This document shows positions 34,830 through 46,505 of a stretch of DNA of 64,000 nucleotides, one piece after another (the first letter of the stretch is position 1; every line of letters begins with the position of its first letter). The notes under the pieces are model-generated. The model did not search any database, had not been told where the DNA came from, and saw nothing but the letters and a program-made list of their open reading frames with translations. The position numbers and the translations under genes are program-made. This DNA is from Capsicum annuum (taxonomy: Eukaryota > Streptophyta > Magnoliopsida > Solanales > Solanaceae). Where the stretch lies: NCBI RefSeq assembly GCF_002878395.1, contig NC_061118.1, forward strand, positions 2,616,310 through 2,680,309. Reading direction: 5' to 3'.

Positions 34830-35460
34830 TAGGCACACCATACAAACGAAAAATCTCATGAACATAGTTATGGACTAACCTCTCGACACTGAAGGATATT
34901 AGAATGGGAATGAAATGTGCTGACATGGTCAAATGATTAAAAATGACCCAAATACCACCCAAACCTTGGGAATTATAAGGAAAAACACTAATAAAGTCCA
35001 CAATAATCTACTCTCACTTCCACTTAGGAATGGGCAACCTTTGGATCAAGCCATTAGGTCTATGATGCTCGACCTTCACCTGTTGACAACATAGGTAACG
35101 AGGTACATAGTCCACCAGATCTCTCTTCTTGCCACTCCACCAATAATTTTGTGTCAAATATACATATTAGTTATACCCAAATGAATACAATATATGAAGC
35201 TGTGAGCCTTATACAAAATTGACTAAAGAATGTCCTCAACCCTCGGAACACAAATATGGCTATCAAATCTCTAAACACCCTTAGAATATTTGGTAGCCTT
35301 CTTGGGCTCACCACTCAACACCTTATCACGACTGATGGAAAGTATCATATCCTGTAACTAACACTCCAAACCTTCTCAAATAGCAAAGACCTTGCCTCAA
35401 CACTAGCAAGAATCTACCTAGGATCTAAAATATCCAGTTGCACTATTAAGTTGGCTAAGG
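34830..35460 (-). pseudogene. B integrase N-terminal half
   Basis: Minus-strand translation gives the end of the zinc-binding domain, NYWWSGKKRDLVDYVPRYLCCQQVKVEHH, with the CX2C pair reduced to YLCC (about 35150-35060). After it comes the start of the catalytic core, with VDFISVFPYNSQG near 35000-34960 where the first Asp is kept. WVIFNHLT follows, where relatives have an Asp and this copy has Asn. The frame reaches RLYGVP at 34835 and is then cut by element C, resuming at 25896. Confidence 0.8.
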
Positions 35461-35461
35461 A

Positions 35462-36020
35462 CTAGACGTCTCGTGCCAACAACCTTTGAGAAACTAAAAT
35501 AGAAACCAGACTACCCATACTCACTGCCTTTTGACTCAAGGTATCCACTACCTCATTCTCCTTGCCCGAATGATCTAAAATAGAGATATCATGATCCTTA
35601 AGCAACTCCATCCATCTATGCTTTCTAGAATTAAGCTCTCTCTGGGTCATTAGATGCTGAAGGCTATGATAATTTGTAAAGATCTCACAATACATGTCAT
35701 AAAGATAATGTCTCGAAATCTTAAGCGTAAAAACTACCACCACCAACTCTAAATATTGAGTGGGGTCGTTGTATTCAAGCACTTTTAGATACCTCTATGC
35801 ATAAGCAATAACTCGACCCTGCTGTATTAACACACAACCTAAACCAACACCAGAAGCATCATAATATACATTGAATCCCTCACCTTTAATAGTAAGAGCC
35901 AAAATAGGAGTTAAAGTTAGAAATAACTTGAGATTTCCAAAGATCTACTCACACTCTATGGACTAGCGGAAAGAAATCTCTTTTCAAGTCAATCTGGATT
36001 GGTGCTGTAATAGTAGCAAA
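35462..36020 (-). pseudogene. B RNase H remnant
   Basis: A clean 106-residue frame (35782-35462) reads YLELVVVVFTLKISRHYLYD, then CEIFTNYHSLQHLMTQRELN, then WMELLKDHDISILDHSGKEN and LSQKAVSMGSL. This is the C-terminal part of Ty3 RNase H and the tether to integrase. FTNYHS stands where relatives have the catalytic FTDHxS, another Asp-to-Asn change. The N-terminal part lies upstream to about 36020 with stops. Confidence 0.85.
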
Positions 36021-36032
36021 ACTCTTAATGAA

Positions 36033-36640
36033 TTATATATTGTAACTGCTCGAACGAATAAAGCTACAAACCTCAGATGGAGATGTAGTCCTAGCCCTAT
36101 CATGAATAGCCTCAATCTTTGCCGGATGTACCATAATTCCATCCTTAGACACCACATGTTCAAGTAATGTCACCAACTCCAGCAAAAACTCGTACTTAGA
36201 GAATTTGGTAAAAACCTTATGATCTCTTAAAGTCTGGAGCATAATTCTCAAATGCTACACGTGCTTCTCCATACTTCTCAAATACACTTGGATATCGTCG
36301 GTGAACACAACCATAGATGAATAAAAATAAGGCATGAACACATGTTCATCAAATTCATAAATGCAACTGGTTCATTGGTCAACCCAAAAGACATCACTAA
36401 GAACTTATAATGACTATATTGGGTCCTAAAGGTTAGATTTAGGATGTCCTTAGCTTGAATTCTCAACTGCTGGTAATTGAACCTCAAGTCAATCCTAGAG
36501 AACACCGATGCTCTTTGAAGTTGGTTAAATGAATCATCAATGCGAGGCATAGGATACCTATTCTTCACCGTCACTTTACTAGCTGCCTGTACTCGATAAA
36601 AATACATAAGGAACCATGCTTTTTTTGACAAACAAGACTA
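36033..36640 (-). pseudogene. B reverse transcriptase
   Basis: The 117-residue frame 36631-36278 starts in the RT fingers and carries [20 protein letters not shown], then [16 protein letters not shown], with [20 protein letters not shown] after it. A frameshift just after moves the catalytic box to the neighbouring frame, where FTDD is read at 36294-36305. The 72-residue frame 36251-36033 continues with TLRDHKVFTKFSKYEFLL. Both aspartates of the box are kept, but the frameshift and stops make the enzyme non-functional. Confidence 0.85.
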
Positions 36641-36649
36641 GAGCTCCAC

Positions 36650-37400
36650 AAGGAAACACACTTAACCTAATGAAACCCTTACCTAAAAAATCCTGAAGCA
36701 GATAATACAACTCATTTAGCTTGACATTAACTATATGGTAAGGTGCCATAGAAATAAGTTGAGTTCTCGACTCAAGGTCAATTACAAACTAAATGTCACA
36801 CTCATGAGGAAGACTAGTTAAAATGGTAGGGAAATATCATAAAACTCACAAACTATAGGAACAGAGTCAAGCAATGGACTCCCCACACTAACATTATGAA
36901 TATAAGCAAGATAAGGCTTGCAATCCCTCAAAATAAATCTCTTAGCTTGAATATAAGAAATAATTCCTATCAGCTCGCAACAAATAGCTCCTTGCCACAC
37001 AACTGAGGGTATACCAAGCACGGCTAAGGGAACAGTATTGGAAATATAATCCAATATTCAGTGATAGTAGGATAACCAATCTATGCCCAAAATCACATCA
37101 AAGTCCATCATGTATAACACACTAAGATCAACCTGAGTATCAATCTCCCAGTAGTCATAACAAATAATTTGTAAACCCAATCCATTACTAAAAAATCACA
37201 GTAGGGTATGGATACACATAAAAACATAGGTAAAGAATCCTAAGATAACTCTAACTACATGGCATAATAAGCATACATATAAGAATAAGTGGATCCCAAT
37301 CAAATAAAGCAAAAACTGGCTAACGACACACCAAAATTATACCTGTAATCACAATATCTAAAGACTCAGCCTCAAGTCTAGTAGGTACAACATACAATTG
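36650..37400 (-). pseudogene. B protease C-terminus and Pol linker
   Basis: The frame 37054-36818 contains SYIQAKRFILRDCKPYLAYI and SPLLDSVPIVCEFYDI, matching the linker before RT in Tekay elements (SVPVVxxFPDVFPxDLP in relatives). The protease active site itself was not identified with confidence in 37100-37400, where the sequence is broken. Confidence 0.65.
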
Positions 37401-38520
37401 ACCACGCCTTTTATCCAATTAGAATCGTAATTGATCTCCTATCCTGCCTTCCTGAGAACCTCTACGACAATCATGCATACCACCTCTAGTTAGGGGTAGA
37501 ACTTCCCTAATTAAAAGAACACTTTGAACTGACAAAACCATTGGTCCATGATTAGGGTACTCTCTCGATAAATAGCCTAAGTCCCTAAGATAATTACATG
37601 TCCCAGGCACTGCACTAAAACTAGAAGGTTTGATCAACCTAGAATAACCACCATGACAAATGAATAGAAGATGAACCCCTTATCTACCAACCACTACTCT
37701 GTGCATGATATTTACTATAACTAAACTTGCCTCCATTGGTAAACAAAAGTATGACATAAACGAGCCTACTAGAATGACCCTGAAGCTGATATAATTGATG
37801 TAGAGGCTACGTACAAACCAGTGCCTCTAAATAATGAGCCACTACGACTCCTACTGAAACTACCTTGATATCATGACCTCTTATTTCTTTTCCCTTGGGC
37901 CTCATAATGTATATTCTCCATAAACTAAACACGATAAAATACCTCAGCTAAAGACCTACCCATTAAAACCAAATTCTATATGGACATAGAGAGAGAAAGA
38001 GAGTCTTAACCCTCAAACAAAGCATTAAATGTTCTCATAATTGGTACTTAAAATAGATGTGGCATGCCTAGAAAACTCCTAAAATTGAGCCTCATACTCC
38101 ATAACAGTCATAGAAGCCTGCTCCAACCTCAAAAACTAATCTCTCAACCAATTTATAAGAGTTCAAAGCATATATTTCTCTAAGAAGACCTCAGAAAATT
38201 GAGTCCATGTCAATAGGGAAGATCCAGATGGGATATAATCAAGATGAGGTCCCCACCAATGTTGAGATACCAAATCTAACTAAAAAGTAGTGTAATAAAT
38301 ATCATGAGTCTCAACTAGGCCTAAATTTTGGAGCCAATCCTCAGAATTAATCAAGAGCTCATGAGATCCTCGCTCATAACAATAGCTAAAGTATCTTAAA
38401 TGCAAGTAAGCATAAGTTAAAGAAAGAGAGATTTAGGTAAGCTAGGAGTCTTCTAGCACCACCGCTATATCTGCAATGTCAATATTGAAAAAAAATCTAT
38501 AAATTTCTACTAGATCCAAT
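37400..38520 (-). pseudogene. B gag remnant
   Basis: Minus-strand pieces include RLEQASMTVMEYEAQF followed by a stop and EFSRHATSIL near 38140-38050, the standard capsid segment of Tekay Gag. A knuckle-like RDLGYLSREYPNHGP follows at about 37590-37540, in which the cysteines of GHLxRECP are partly lost. Stops are frequent. The N-terminus towards 38520 is not recognisable. Confidence 0.7.
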
Positions 38521-38609
38521 ACCTGCATGGGGTGCAACAAATAAGAAAAAGAAAAGGAAAGCAAGGATGAGTCTGAAATCACATGTACTCAGCAAGCATC
38601 ATCGATAAC

Positions 38610-41262
38610 TGTAATGACCCCCTAAGCAATTTTTTGCATTTTCATACTATTTCACCATTTAGAGATTTTTCATAGCTACCCCAAGTCATTTGTGACTTGC
38701 TGGAGCTGACAATTTAATTATGGGGTAGTTCATTTAATTTTTGGAGCCAATTCGCTATTTTGGAGTTTTCAATATTGAGAATAGGGTATCAAACTTAAAC
38801 TTTAGGATAATGTCCTTATATGCCAACTCTGATGGTTATGTAACATTGATTTTAGGCTAAAGGTACTCTTGGTTTGATCTTATGTCTTTTGGATTCATTT
38901 TGGGCCATTGGGTGGATTTTGATTAATATGACCATTGGCTATAGGACCCATATTTTATCGAAATAACGCTGTATGGAAATTTGATAAAGCTATTTAGTAC
39001 AAAATGTCAAATTTGGTAAGGTAGCATAGTTCATTTTCATTCAAGGGATCTCAAATAAATCCTAAGGGTTTAATAAAAAACTTGACAAATGAATCTAACT
39101 AGTGAAGGCTAGAAATAGCCTTCGTGATCATGAGGGCCTTGGTCACATTTGACAAGGACAAGACTATTTTCTATCATATTCACAGTGAAATTAGATGCAT
39201 TCATGAAGGCCAAGTTTATTTTCCATCACATTATCCCCATCTTCATGTTCGTGAAGAGTAATTCTGGTTGAGCCTTGTGTTCATAATGGGATCCTCGCCA
39301 TTGTAATGAAAGAAACCTTAGCAGTATTTATTACTGTCAAACCCAATTATATTACATTTTTATAAGTCTAAAATTTCATTAAATACATTAGAGATTTAAG
39401 AGAGTGAGACGATCAACATGTGGGCATTTGTGGTGAGTTGTTGAGTTCGTTGGACAATCTCTCATCAAGGATTTCCTAAGTTTCCTTCAGTTTCTTATTT
39501 AATTATTGCTTTAATTTAAAAATACCTAACACTTTGTGTGCTGATTTGAAGGATTAATTGTTCTTAAATTTCACCTATTTTTGAGGATTAATGGTCCTTG
39601 AGCCTAGAGGGACGTTTCGAGCAAGTGGGCCCTATGTGGGATTTTAGCTTATTTTGGACCAAAAATGTTATGTGAAATATGGGCATAATTATTCTCATAT
39701 TAGTGTGTAGATCACTGTTTTGATAGCATGGTATCATGCAAAGTCTTGTTAGAAGGAAAATCTCCAATTAGTGTACTTTCTCAAGCATTCGTGGATGTCC
39801 ACGTAGGCTAGGATTACTTCTTTTTAGATTAAGATTAACTATGATATTAGTATTTTATTTTTCTAAATTTTTGTTGGAAGTTATAACTTGGTTGTATGTT
39901 GAGTGAATTTTTGAATATTTAGCTGGTTAGAGAGTTGTCTTTTGGTAGAATTAGCTCATGTTCCCTTTTTCCTTGAGATAAATTGTTGCTTTGGGAATTA
40001 GTTAGACTTATTTAGTACTTAGTAGTATAAATTGGAACCCATAGTCTAGTTTTGTGTGGAAATTTCCTTAGTTTGGACTTTTAGTGTTAGTAGTAACGCC
40101 CTACTGACCCTTTTTAGGTAAAATATCCAAATTTGCTCCTTGTAGACCTAGGAAGCCTTATTTTTATGCCTTGTAAGAATTATTGAGACTTATCATTATT
40201 TGGACATATTTTGACTCTTGATTAGGCTTGTTACCTCATTCTACTTTAAATAATGGTGTCCGATACTTACTATTTATTTTTGATATTTAAAAATAAATTT
40301 GACATTGACATTTACTGTTCACTTATGTTATTAGAAGACCTGTTTAAGTCTGGCACTTGACATTCACTTATGATATTTATACACCAATTTGAGTCTTGAA
40401 TTTACTATTCACTTATGTTACTGAAAGATAAATTTAAATGTGATATTTATGATCCATTTAGAAAGGTTAAGGATTTATTTTGAGTTTGGTGGTTATGATA
40501 TGAAAGATATTCATCAATATGGTTTTTGTTTCTTTATGATTATTAGTATTTTCGATGTTTTTTTTTGATTGTTTCCATCAAATATATATGGGCTCAGTTG
40601 GGTTGACTTTCTCTTATTTGCACCTAATGGGCTTATGGAGGCCCAATTAGGTTGTAAATTAGATTGTATTTCGTGGACTTAACTTTATTATTATTATCTA
40701 TCAGTTGGAGTATTATTTCAGGTTTGCCCTTTTATCCCTGACTTTAGTCTACATTTCTTATATCTTAGTATGCTTTTATTGTGATTTAGCTTAGTCAACT
40801 GATGATGGCTACTGAGAACGTATTGTTTTGGTAATCATGCTACACTTCTGCATCTTTTTCTGATGTAGATCTGAGTACTAGCTATTGATGCAGACATTTT
40901 ATCCAAGATAAGGTGAGATTTTAAAGCCATAGCTTATTCTCTGTCCTTATGTTATTTTGTATAGCCCTTACATTCAAGAATATCTATATATTGATACTAT
41001 TACTACTCTTAGTATGTTGATTTGTTGCTTGTGCATCAACCGTACTAGATCATTGCATACTCTTGTACTACTTTGTCTCTCTTATCTCAATGTATGTTAT
41101 CATAGTTATATTATATCCCCTACAATCTAGTTGGATGCTTAATTTTATTTTCATTATACCTTCTACCAACTAGCCCATTACTTGTCTTTTTGGGCTATGA
41201 TTTGGCTTGTCTACTAGTAGGTTAAAGTATGTGTCATCATTACTCGTGAATTGGATCATGAA
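38610..41262 (+). repeat. D 5' LTR
   Basis: Begins TGTAATGACCCCCTAAG and ends about GGATCATGA, directly before an iMet-type PBS, about 2.65 kb. Its start is the same family as LTRs A, B and E; its end matches B (CTACTAGTAGG, then TAAAGT, then TCATCAT). Words such as TTCGTGAAG, GTGATCATGAGGGC and CATTCATGAAGGCC form a degenerate palindrome block at 39110-39310. Confidence 0.8.
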
Positions 41263-41266
41263 AAAA

Positions 41267-41286
41267 TTGTATCAAATCCTACGTTC
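41267..41286 (+). other. D primer binding site, tRNA-iMet type
   Basis: TTGTATCAAATCCTACGTTC is a variant of the TTGGTATCAGAGCCTACGTT site found after plant chromovirus LTRs. It fixes the 5' LTR end to within a few bases. Confidence 0.7.
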
Positions 41287-41466
41287 ACTAGTATCATTAG
41301 TACAAGAGCAAGTGTCTAATAGAGTCTCATGGATTAGAATGATGATGTTCGTTCTTATATTTGGGAGGCTATTGGACATTTTTAGGAGAACTTCACTTTT
41401 TTTATTCATTTTATGCCTTAAGTATAGGTTGGTTTCTAAAATTCACATTATTTCACTCTTTTATAG

Positions 41467-42600
41467 ATGGTCAGGATGCGATCTACAATGATTAGAGATA
41501 TAGACCTTGAGTCTGTGACCAGGGTACCTGCTAGAAGTCGTGGCTGAGGTCATGTGAAGAATGTAGACCTAACTAGTGTATGGATATAAAGTCTTCCCCA
41601 GATTTTGTTAGTGATCCCGTGCTAGATGTTCCTTCAATCTAACCATAGATGGGCTCGAGAAGCAGCCCAAGCCCTATGGAGGTTCATTTCTTCTCCATTA
41701 CTCATAGATACCTTGGTTTATTTATTGGGTTTGGTTAGTGGTGCACTATCCAATGATGCTTAGTATGTAGATTAGAGTAGTACAAATGTAGGGGTATAAC
41801 TTAAAATATGACTCCCAGAGTTGAAGTCCCTCCAATGCTGCTAGTTGCTTAGCCAGTAGCTGCCTAGCCAACTATGTCAGTTAAGGAGTAGAATATGTTG
41901 GATAGATTTCTGAGATTAACTCCACCTAGATTTGTAGGGGCTTTGGGTGAGGATGTATTTGAGTTCTTAATTTCTTATGAGGGTAGGCTTTGTAATTTAG
42001 GACTAGTTGAAACTCATGGGGTTGAATACTCTAATTTTTAGTTGGACTTGGCATATAGGCATTGGTGGGGAGGTTATCTTAATTCCAGGCTAGTTGGATC
42101 TCCTTCTTTAACATAGATGCAGTTATTCAAGGTTTTCTTAGAGAAGTTATGCATCACAACCTTTTAGCACATTTGAGAGAGATCAGTTCTTGAGATTGGA
42201 GTAGGGTTTTATGACCATTTAAAGTATGTGGCATGATTTCTTGAGTTAGCCTGACATGCTACTACTATCTTACTAACTATGTATGAGTAGTTTCAATGTA
42301 TTATTATAGGGCTAAGACTTTCTCTTTGTATGAATACTTAGAGTTTGGTTAAGGCATACAAGTCTTTTATTGAGGTTTTTGATTATGCCCAGACTATAAA
42401 GGAGATGCGTTGCGATCCCCAAGGGGTAGCGATAAGAGATAACGTCACTAGGAGAGTTTCAGTTGAAGCAAAGAATAACTCATAATTTAAAGATAGAGGT
42501 TCTCAGAGTAGGTACCCTTCGCTCCCATCTTATTAGCATCAGGGAAGTCTAGTAGTCCTGTTCCTACCGCATTTCTACAAATAGAGGTTAGTTCAGTTAC
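41467..42600 (+). pseudogene. D gag remnant
   Basis: The start was chosen at ATG 41467, giving MVRMRSTMIR and, soon after, ARSRG then a stop, the usual arginine-rich beginning of Tekay Gag. The capsid follows: NMLDRFLRLTPPRFVGAL, EDVFEFLISYEGRLCNLGL and VETHGVEYSNF near 41895-42040, then worn stretches with FLELA, HATTILLTMYE and SLVKAYKSFIEVFDYAQTIK up to about 42400. A serine/arginine-rich tail follows. At least eight stops interrupt the reading; the zinc knuckle at about 42650-42750 is barely recognisable. Confidence 0.8.
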
Positions 42601-43069
42601 AATTATTATAGTGGGTCAAGTAGCAGCTAGTTTTTGAGATATCCCTATTTTGGGTTTTTTTGTATAGGTGGTCATTTTGGGTTAATCAGTTTTTTTGGAT
42701 AGTGTGTAGCACCTGGGGAGTACTATGACTATGGGTATATCAACCATTATTCTAGATAGTATCCCCGAAGTGGGAAGTTATGCCTGTAACATAAAGTGTT
42801 CAATCGATTAGTGCAGTGCTACCCCCAACTAAAGGTTGGTATGCAGGGTCATAGGGGTAGTTTTTAGGGTTCTCAAGGAGATCCTCAAGCAGGTATAAAA
42901 GATTATTAGTCAGGCACCTATCTAGGTGGTGGGTAAGGTCATTTATATACTGTACGTGGTAGGCCAAATGTAAAGTCTTTAGATACTATTATTGCATATA
43001 TGATTTCATATGTCATCATCTAGCTATTTTTTTATTCAATTTGGTATCCACTCATTCATGTGTTTGCTT

Positions 43070-43640
43070 TTTATGCATAGGGGTTAGATTTGTCTTAGGT
43101 GTCCTTACCTGTGCCATTATGTATATCTACTCCCGTAGGTGATTCCTTAATAGTAGAATAAGTTTATAGATTACGTGTTGCGACCATTTAAGAGTTTTAT
43201 ACTTAGGATGACCTTATTGTGTTAGATTTGATAGTATTTGATGTGATTTGGGGCATGGAATAGTTATCCCCTTATCATGAACTCTTGAATTGTTTTTTCA
43301 AGACTGTTACCTTGGCCATGCTTTGTATACCTGTTAGTTGTATGAAAGGTTCCTATTTGCAATGCATCGATAGGGATTATTTCTTATGTCTGGAATAGGA
43401 GGCTTATATCGAGGGTGTGTGAATCTCATCTTGCTTATATTTATGATAACAGTACATAGAGTCCTTCTCTTGATTTTATTCCTATAGTCCATAATTTTTA
43501 TGTTTTTTTTCCTAGTAATCTATATGGCCTTCCTCCTAAGCATGATATTGAGGTTGTTATTGATCTTAAGCCCGATTCTTGACCTATTTCAATGACACAT
43601 TATCCTATGAATCCTGTTGAGCTTAAAGAGCTAAATTCTT
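43070..43640 (+). pseudogene. D protease C-terminal part and linker
   Basis: Readable segments are CISTPVGDSLIVE near 43115-43155 and VFDVIWGME near 43228-43254, then LSPYHELLNCF and TVTLAML near 43265-43320. In Tekay Pol these follow the aspartic protease active site, which is not legible here. PISMTHYPMNPVELKEL near 43585-43635 is the start of the RT N-terminal segment. Stops throughout. Confidence 0.7.
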
Positions 43641-44350
43641 AGTTTACGATCTTCTAGGTAAGTGTTTCATTTGGCCAAGTGTATTGCCTTCGGTGCTCCT
43701 ATCTTATTCATGAAGAAAAAGGTTAGTTCTATACATATGTGCATCAATTACAAGTAGTAGAATAAGGTGATAATAAAGATTAACTATCCCATGCCTTGTA
43801 TTGATGACTTGTTTGACCAACTTTAGGGAGAGCCATTATTTTCTAAGATTGACTTGAGATGCAATAACCATTAGTTAGGGATTCGGGCCGGGGACATCCC
43901 TAAGACAAACTTCAAAACTCGCTATGTCCATTACGAGTTCCTTGTGATATGTTTTGGGTTCACTAATACCCAGCTGCTTTCATGGATTTGATGAACTAAG
44001 TGGTCATAACCTCTTTGGACACCTTTGTGACTTTTTATTAATGACATCCTAATATATCCAAGTATAGGTAGGAGAACGAGTGACATTTAAGGATTGTGCT
44101 CCAGAATTTGAGAGATTATAAGCTTTTGGTAAATTCTCAAAGTCTATGTTTTGGTTTGAGTCTATTATATTCCTAGGACATGGGGTGTCGAAGGATAGGA
44201 TTATGGTAGATCCAACTAAGATTTAGGCTATTCGTGACTGGGCCAGGCTTATATCTCTAACTGATATTCATAGTCTTATTGTTTTAGCAATTTATTATTG
44301 GTGATTTGATGAAGGTTTTTCCACTATAACAGTGCTAATAACTAGGTTGA
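43640..44350 (+). pseudogene. D reverse transcriptase with altered catalytic box
   Basis: Segments in order: GAPILFMKKK near 43695-43725, INYPMPCIDDLFDQL near 43780-43820, FSKIDLRC near 43838-43860, [14 protein letters not shown] sequence near 43920-43950, and VTFYINDIL-like sequence at 44025-44050. The catalytic box reads FIND (44034-44045): the first Asp of the DD pair is Asn, a G-to-A change. GFxGYY motifs are lost at 44280-44310. Several frameshifts. Confidence 0.8.
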
Positions 44351-44459
44351 CTAGAAAAGAGGTTACTTTTCAATTTCAAGGAGTATGAGTCAAGCTTTCT
44401 GAAGTTCAAGGGATTTCTCACTTTATCTCCTATTTTGACTCCTTTTGTTTAGGTCTAGA

Positions 44460-44830
44460 GATTTAACGTGTATTGTGATGCTTTTGGTGTTAGTTTGGGT
44501 TGTGTTTTGATGCAGTAGGGTTAAGTTTTTTGTGCGTCCAGCCAATTGAAGGTGCACGAGCGCATCTACCTACTCATGATTTGGAGTTGGTGGTGGTAGT
44601 CTTTGCACTTAAGATTTAGAAGCATTACTTATATGGCCTTTATTGTGAGATTTACATGGATCACTGTAGTTTTCAACACCTTATAGCTCAGAGGGAGCTA
44701 AATTCTAGACAGTGCAGATGGATAGAGTTGTTGAAGGTGTATGATATCTTTATTCTATACTATATAGGTAAGGCGAATAGGGTAGTGGACTCCTTGAAAT
44801 AAAAGGTGGTAGTATGGGTAACTTTGCAAC
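44460..44830 (+). pseudogene. D RNase H remnant
   Basis: FNVYCDAFGVSLGCVLMQ at about 44462-44517 holds the first catalytic Asp. It is followed by QLKVHERIY, YGLYCEIYMDH-like sequence near 44632-44665, and a worn QRELNSRQCRWIELLK segment at 44690-44735. The order matches B and T1 RNase H. Stops and two frame changes. Confidence 0.75.
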
Positions 44831-45039
44831 TATATTAATTTTTGAGTGGCCGCTGGCTTGGGACATCCAGTCCTTAGCCAACTTGATGGATTGACTTGAT
44901 ATTTTAGACTCCTGGAGGATCCCTACAAGTGTTAAGGCTAAATATAGCTTTCTTGAGAAGATTTAGAGTTTCCAGTGTGAGGATAGTGAACATTTTTATA
45001 TCCATGATTAGGTTCTAAAGGTTGAATCCAAGAAGGCTA

Positions 45040-45825
45040 CTACCTTAAATTTAGAGGGTATTTCAAGATATGATGGTTGCATATGTGTTTTGAGGGTTGG
45101 GGACTTGATTCAACTAGTATTAATAGAGGCTCACAACTCTAAATTTTCTGTTCACCCTGGTACAACTAAAATATATAAAGATTTAAGGCTGCATTACTGG
45201 TGGAGTGGCATGAAGAGAGATATAATAGACTTTGTGTCTCGTTGCTTATGTTGTCAGCATGTAAAGCCAAACATCAGAGGCCTGGTGGACTGATTCAAAG
45301 ATGAACTATTCCTGAGTGAAAGTAGGAGTAGATCAACATGGACTTCGTTAGTGGGATACGTCGTACTTTCCATGGTTCCAATTGCATTGGGTCATTATAG
45401 ATCGATTGACCAAATTGGATCATTTTCTCCTTATTTAAAAGTATTTTAGTGCCGAGAGGTTTGCTCATATCTATCTTTCTGAGATAGTTCCCCTGCATTG
45501 AGTACCCATATTTGTTATTTTAGCCAGCGGCTTAATATTTACCTCTAGTTTTTTAAGGACTTTTCAGGAGCATTTGGGTACTTAAATTGACCCCAATAAC
45601 ACTTTTCACCCTTAGATTGAAGCGTAGTCAAAGCAGACTATTTATGTTAGACTTATCGAGGTTTTTCTAATAATAATAGCTATAATTTAAATATTGAGAT
45701 GGCACCATTTGAGGCATTATATTTTAGGATTTGTTGATCTCTGATAGGTTGGTTTGAGACTTAAGTGGTTAGGCCTTGTGGCACTAACTTACTTTATAAA
45801 TCATTAGATAGGGCTTCTTGAATCA
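45040..45825 (+). pseudogene. D integrase, zinc-binding domain preserved, C-terminus deleted
   Basis: A clean 67-residue frame (45090-45293) reads RVGDLIQLVLIEAHNSKFSV, HPGTTKIYKDLRLHYWWSGM and FVSRCLCCQHVKPN, with the His-His and Cys-Cys ligands of the integrase zinc-binding domain all present. The core follows with NMDFVSGIRRTFHG near 45335-45375, then FHP near 45605 and EMAPFEALYF near 45695-45725. Reading fades at 45825, where the sequence jumps into the 3' LTR. The chromodomain is therefore absent by deletion. Confidence 0.85.
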
Positions 45826-45844
45826 TCCAAACCCTATCCAATTG

Positions 45845-46505
45845 AGAATTGAGTATAGGCATTAAAATTTTGGTTAATGACTTTATATGCCAAAACTTAT
45901 GGTTCTGTTAGATTTGGAATGTCAATTTTAGTCTAAGGGGACCTTTCGTTTAGGTCCCAAGGCTTTCGAACTTGTTTTGTTCCATTGGGTGAATTTTTAT
46001 TAAAATGGCCATTGGGTCCTAAATGTCAAATTTGGTAGGGTACAATAGTTCATTTGCATTTGAGAGATCTCAAACAAATCTTTAGGGTTTGATTGGAAAC
46101 TTGAAAAATGAATCCAGCTGGTGTAGGCTAATAATAGCCTTCATAATTGTGAGGGCCTTGGACGCATTCACCAAGTCCAAGTCTATTGGATATCACATTC
46201 ACGGTGACATTGGATGTATTCAGAATGTAAATTTTATTCTCTATCACGTTTGCCCTGTCTTTACATTCATGAAGAGTAAGCTAGTTTGAGCCTCGTGTTC
46301 ATGATGGAGTCCTCACAATTGCGAGGAAGGGACCCCTAACAATATTTATTGCTATGAAACCCAATTCTCTTCAATTTTTGTAAGTCCTAACGTTCATTAA
46401 ATGCCTTAAAGAGCTAAGAGAGTGAAATAGTTAAGATGTGGGCGTTCGTGGAGAGTTGGAGAGTTTGTAGGACCTTTTCTCATCAAGGTTTTACCCTTAT
46501 GTTCA
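45845..46505 (+). repeat. D 3' LTR fragment
   Basis: Matches 38775-39490 of the 5' LTR, for example TTATATGCCAA, GGCCATTGGG, GTCAAATTTGGTA and CTCATCAAGG. Both the first about 170 bases and the last about 1.8 kb are absent. It ends where C-family LTR piece J starts. Confidence 0.8.

Larger units (their letters stand above)
22379..38609 (-). mobile_element. Chromovirus B (Tekay/Del type), split by element C
   Basis: Minus-strand element with 3' LTR 22379-24967, then the end of integrase (24968-25896), the 8.9 kb element C (25897-34829), and integrase, RNase H, RT, protease and gag (34830-38520). A short stretch at about 38520-38609 resembles the 3' end of a 5' LTR, after which plus-strand element D begins. 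The full 5' LTR is therefore missing or displaced; a piece of the same LTR family lies at 50945-51791. Confidence 0.75.
38610..46505 (+). mobile_element. Chromovirus D (Tekay/Del type), 3' end collapsed
   Basis: Plus-strand element with 5' LTR 38610-41262, PBS, gag, protease, RT, RNase H and integrase in order. Integrase is cut near 45820 and joins directly to the inside of the 3' LTR (45845-46505), which lacks its first about 170 bases and its second half. It faces the opposite way to B and E and begins within or beside the 5' end of B. Confidence 0.8.

Noticed and set aside
25887..34835. A clean 5-bp target duplication for element C
   Set aside because: Only TA is shared at the two borders; the surrounding bases differ, so no duplication can be claimed.
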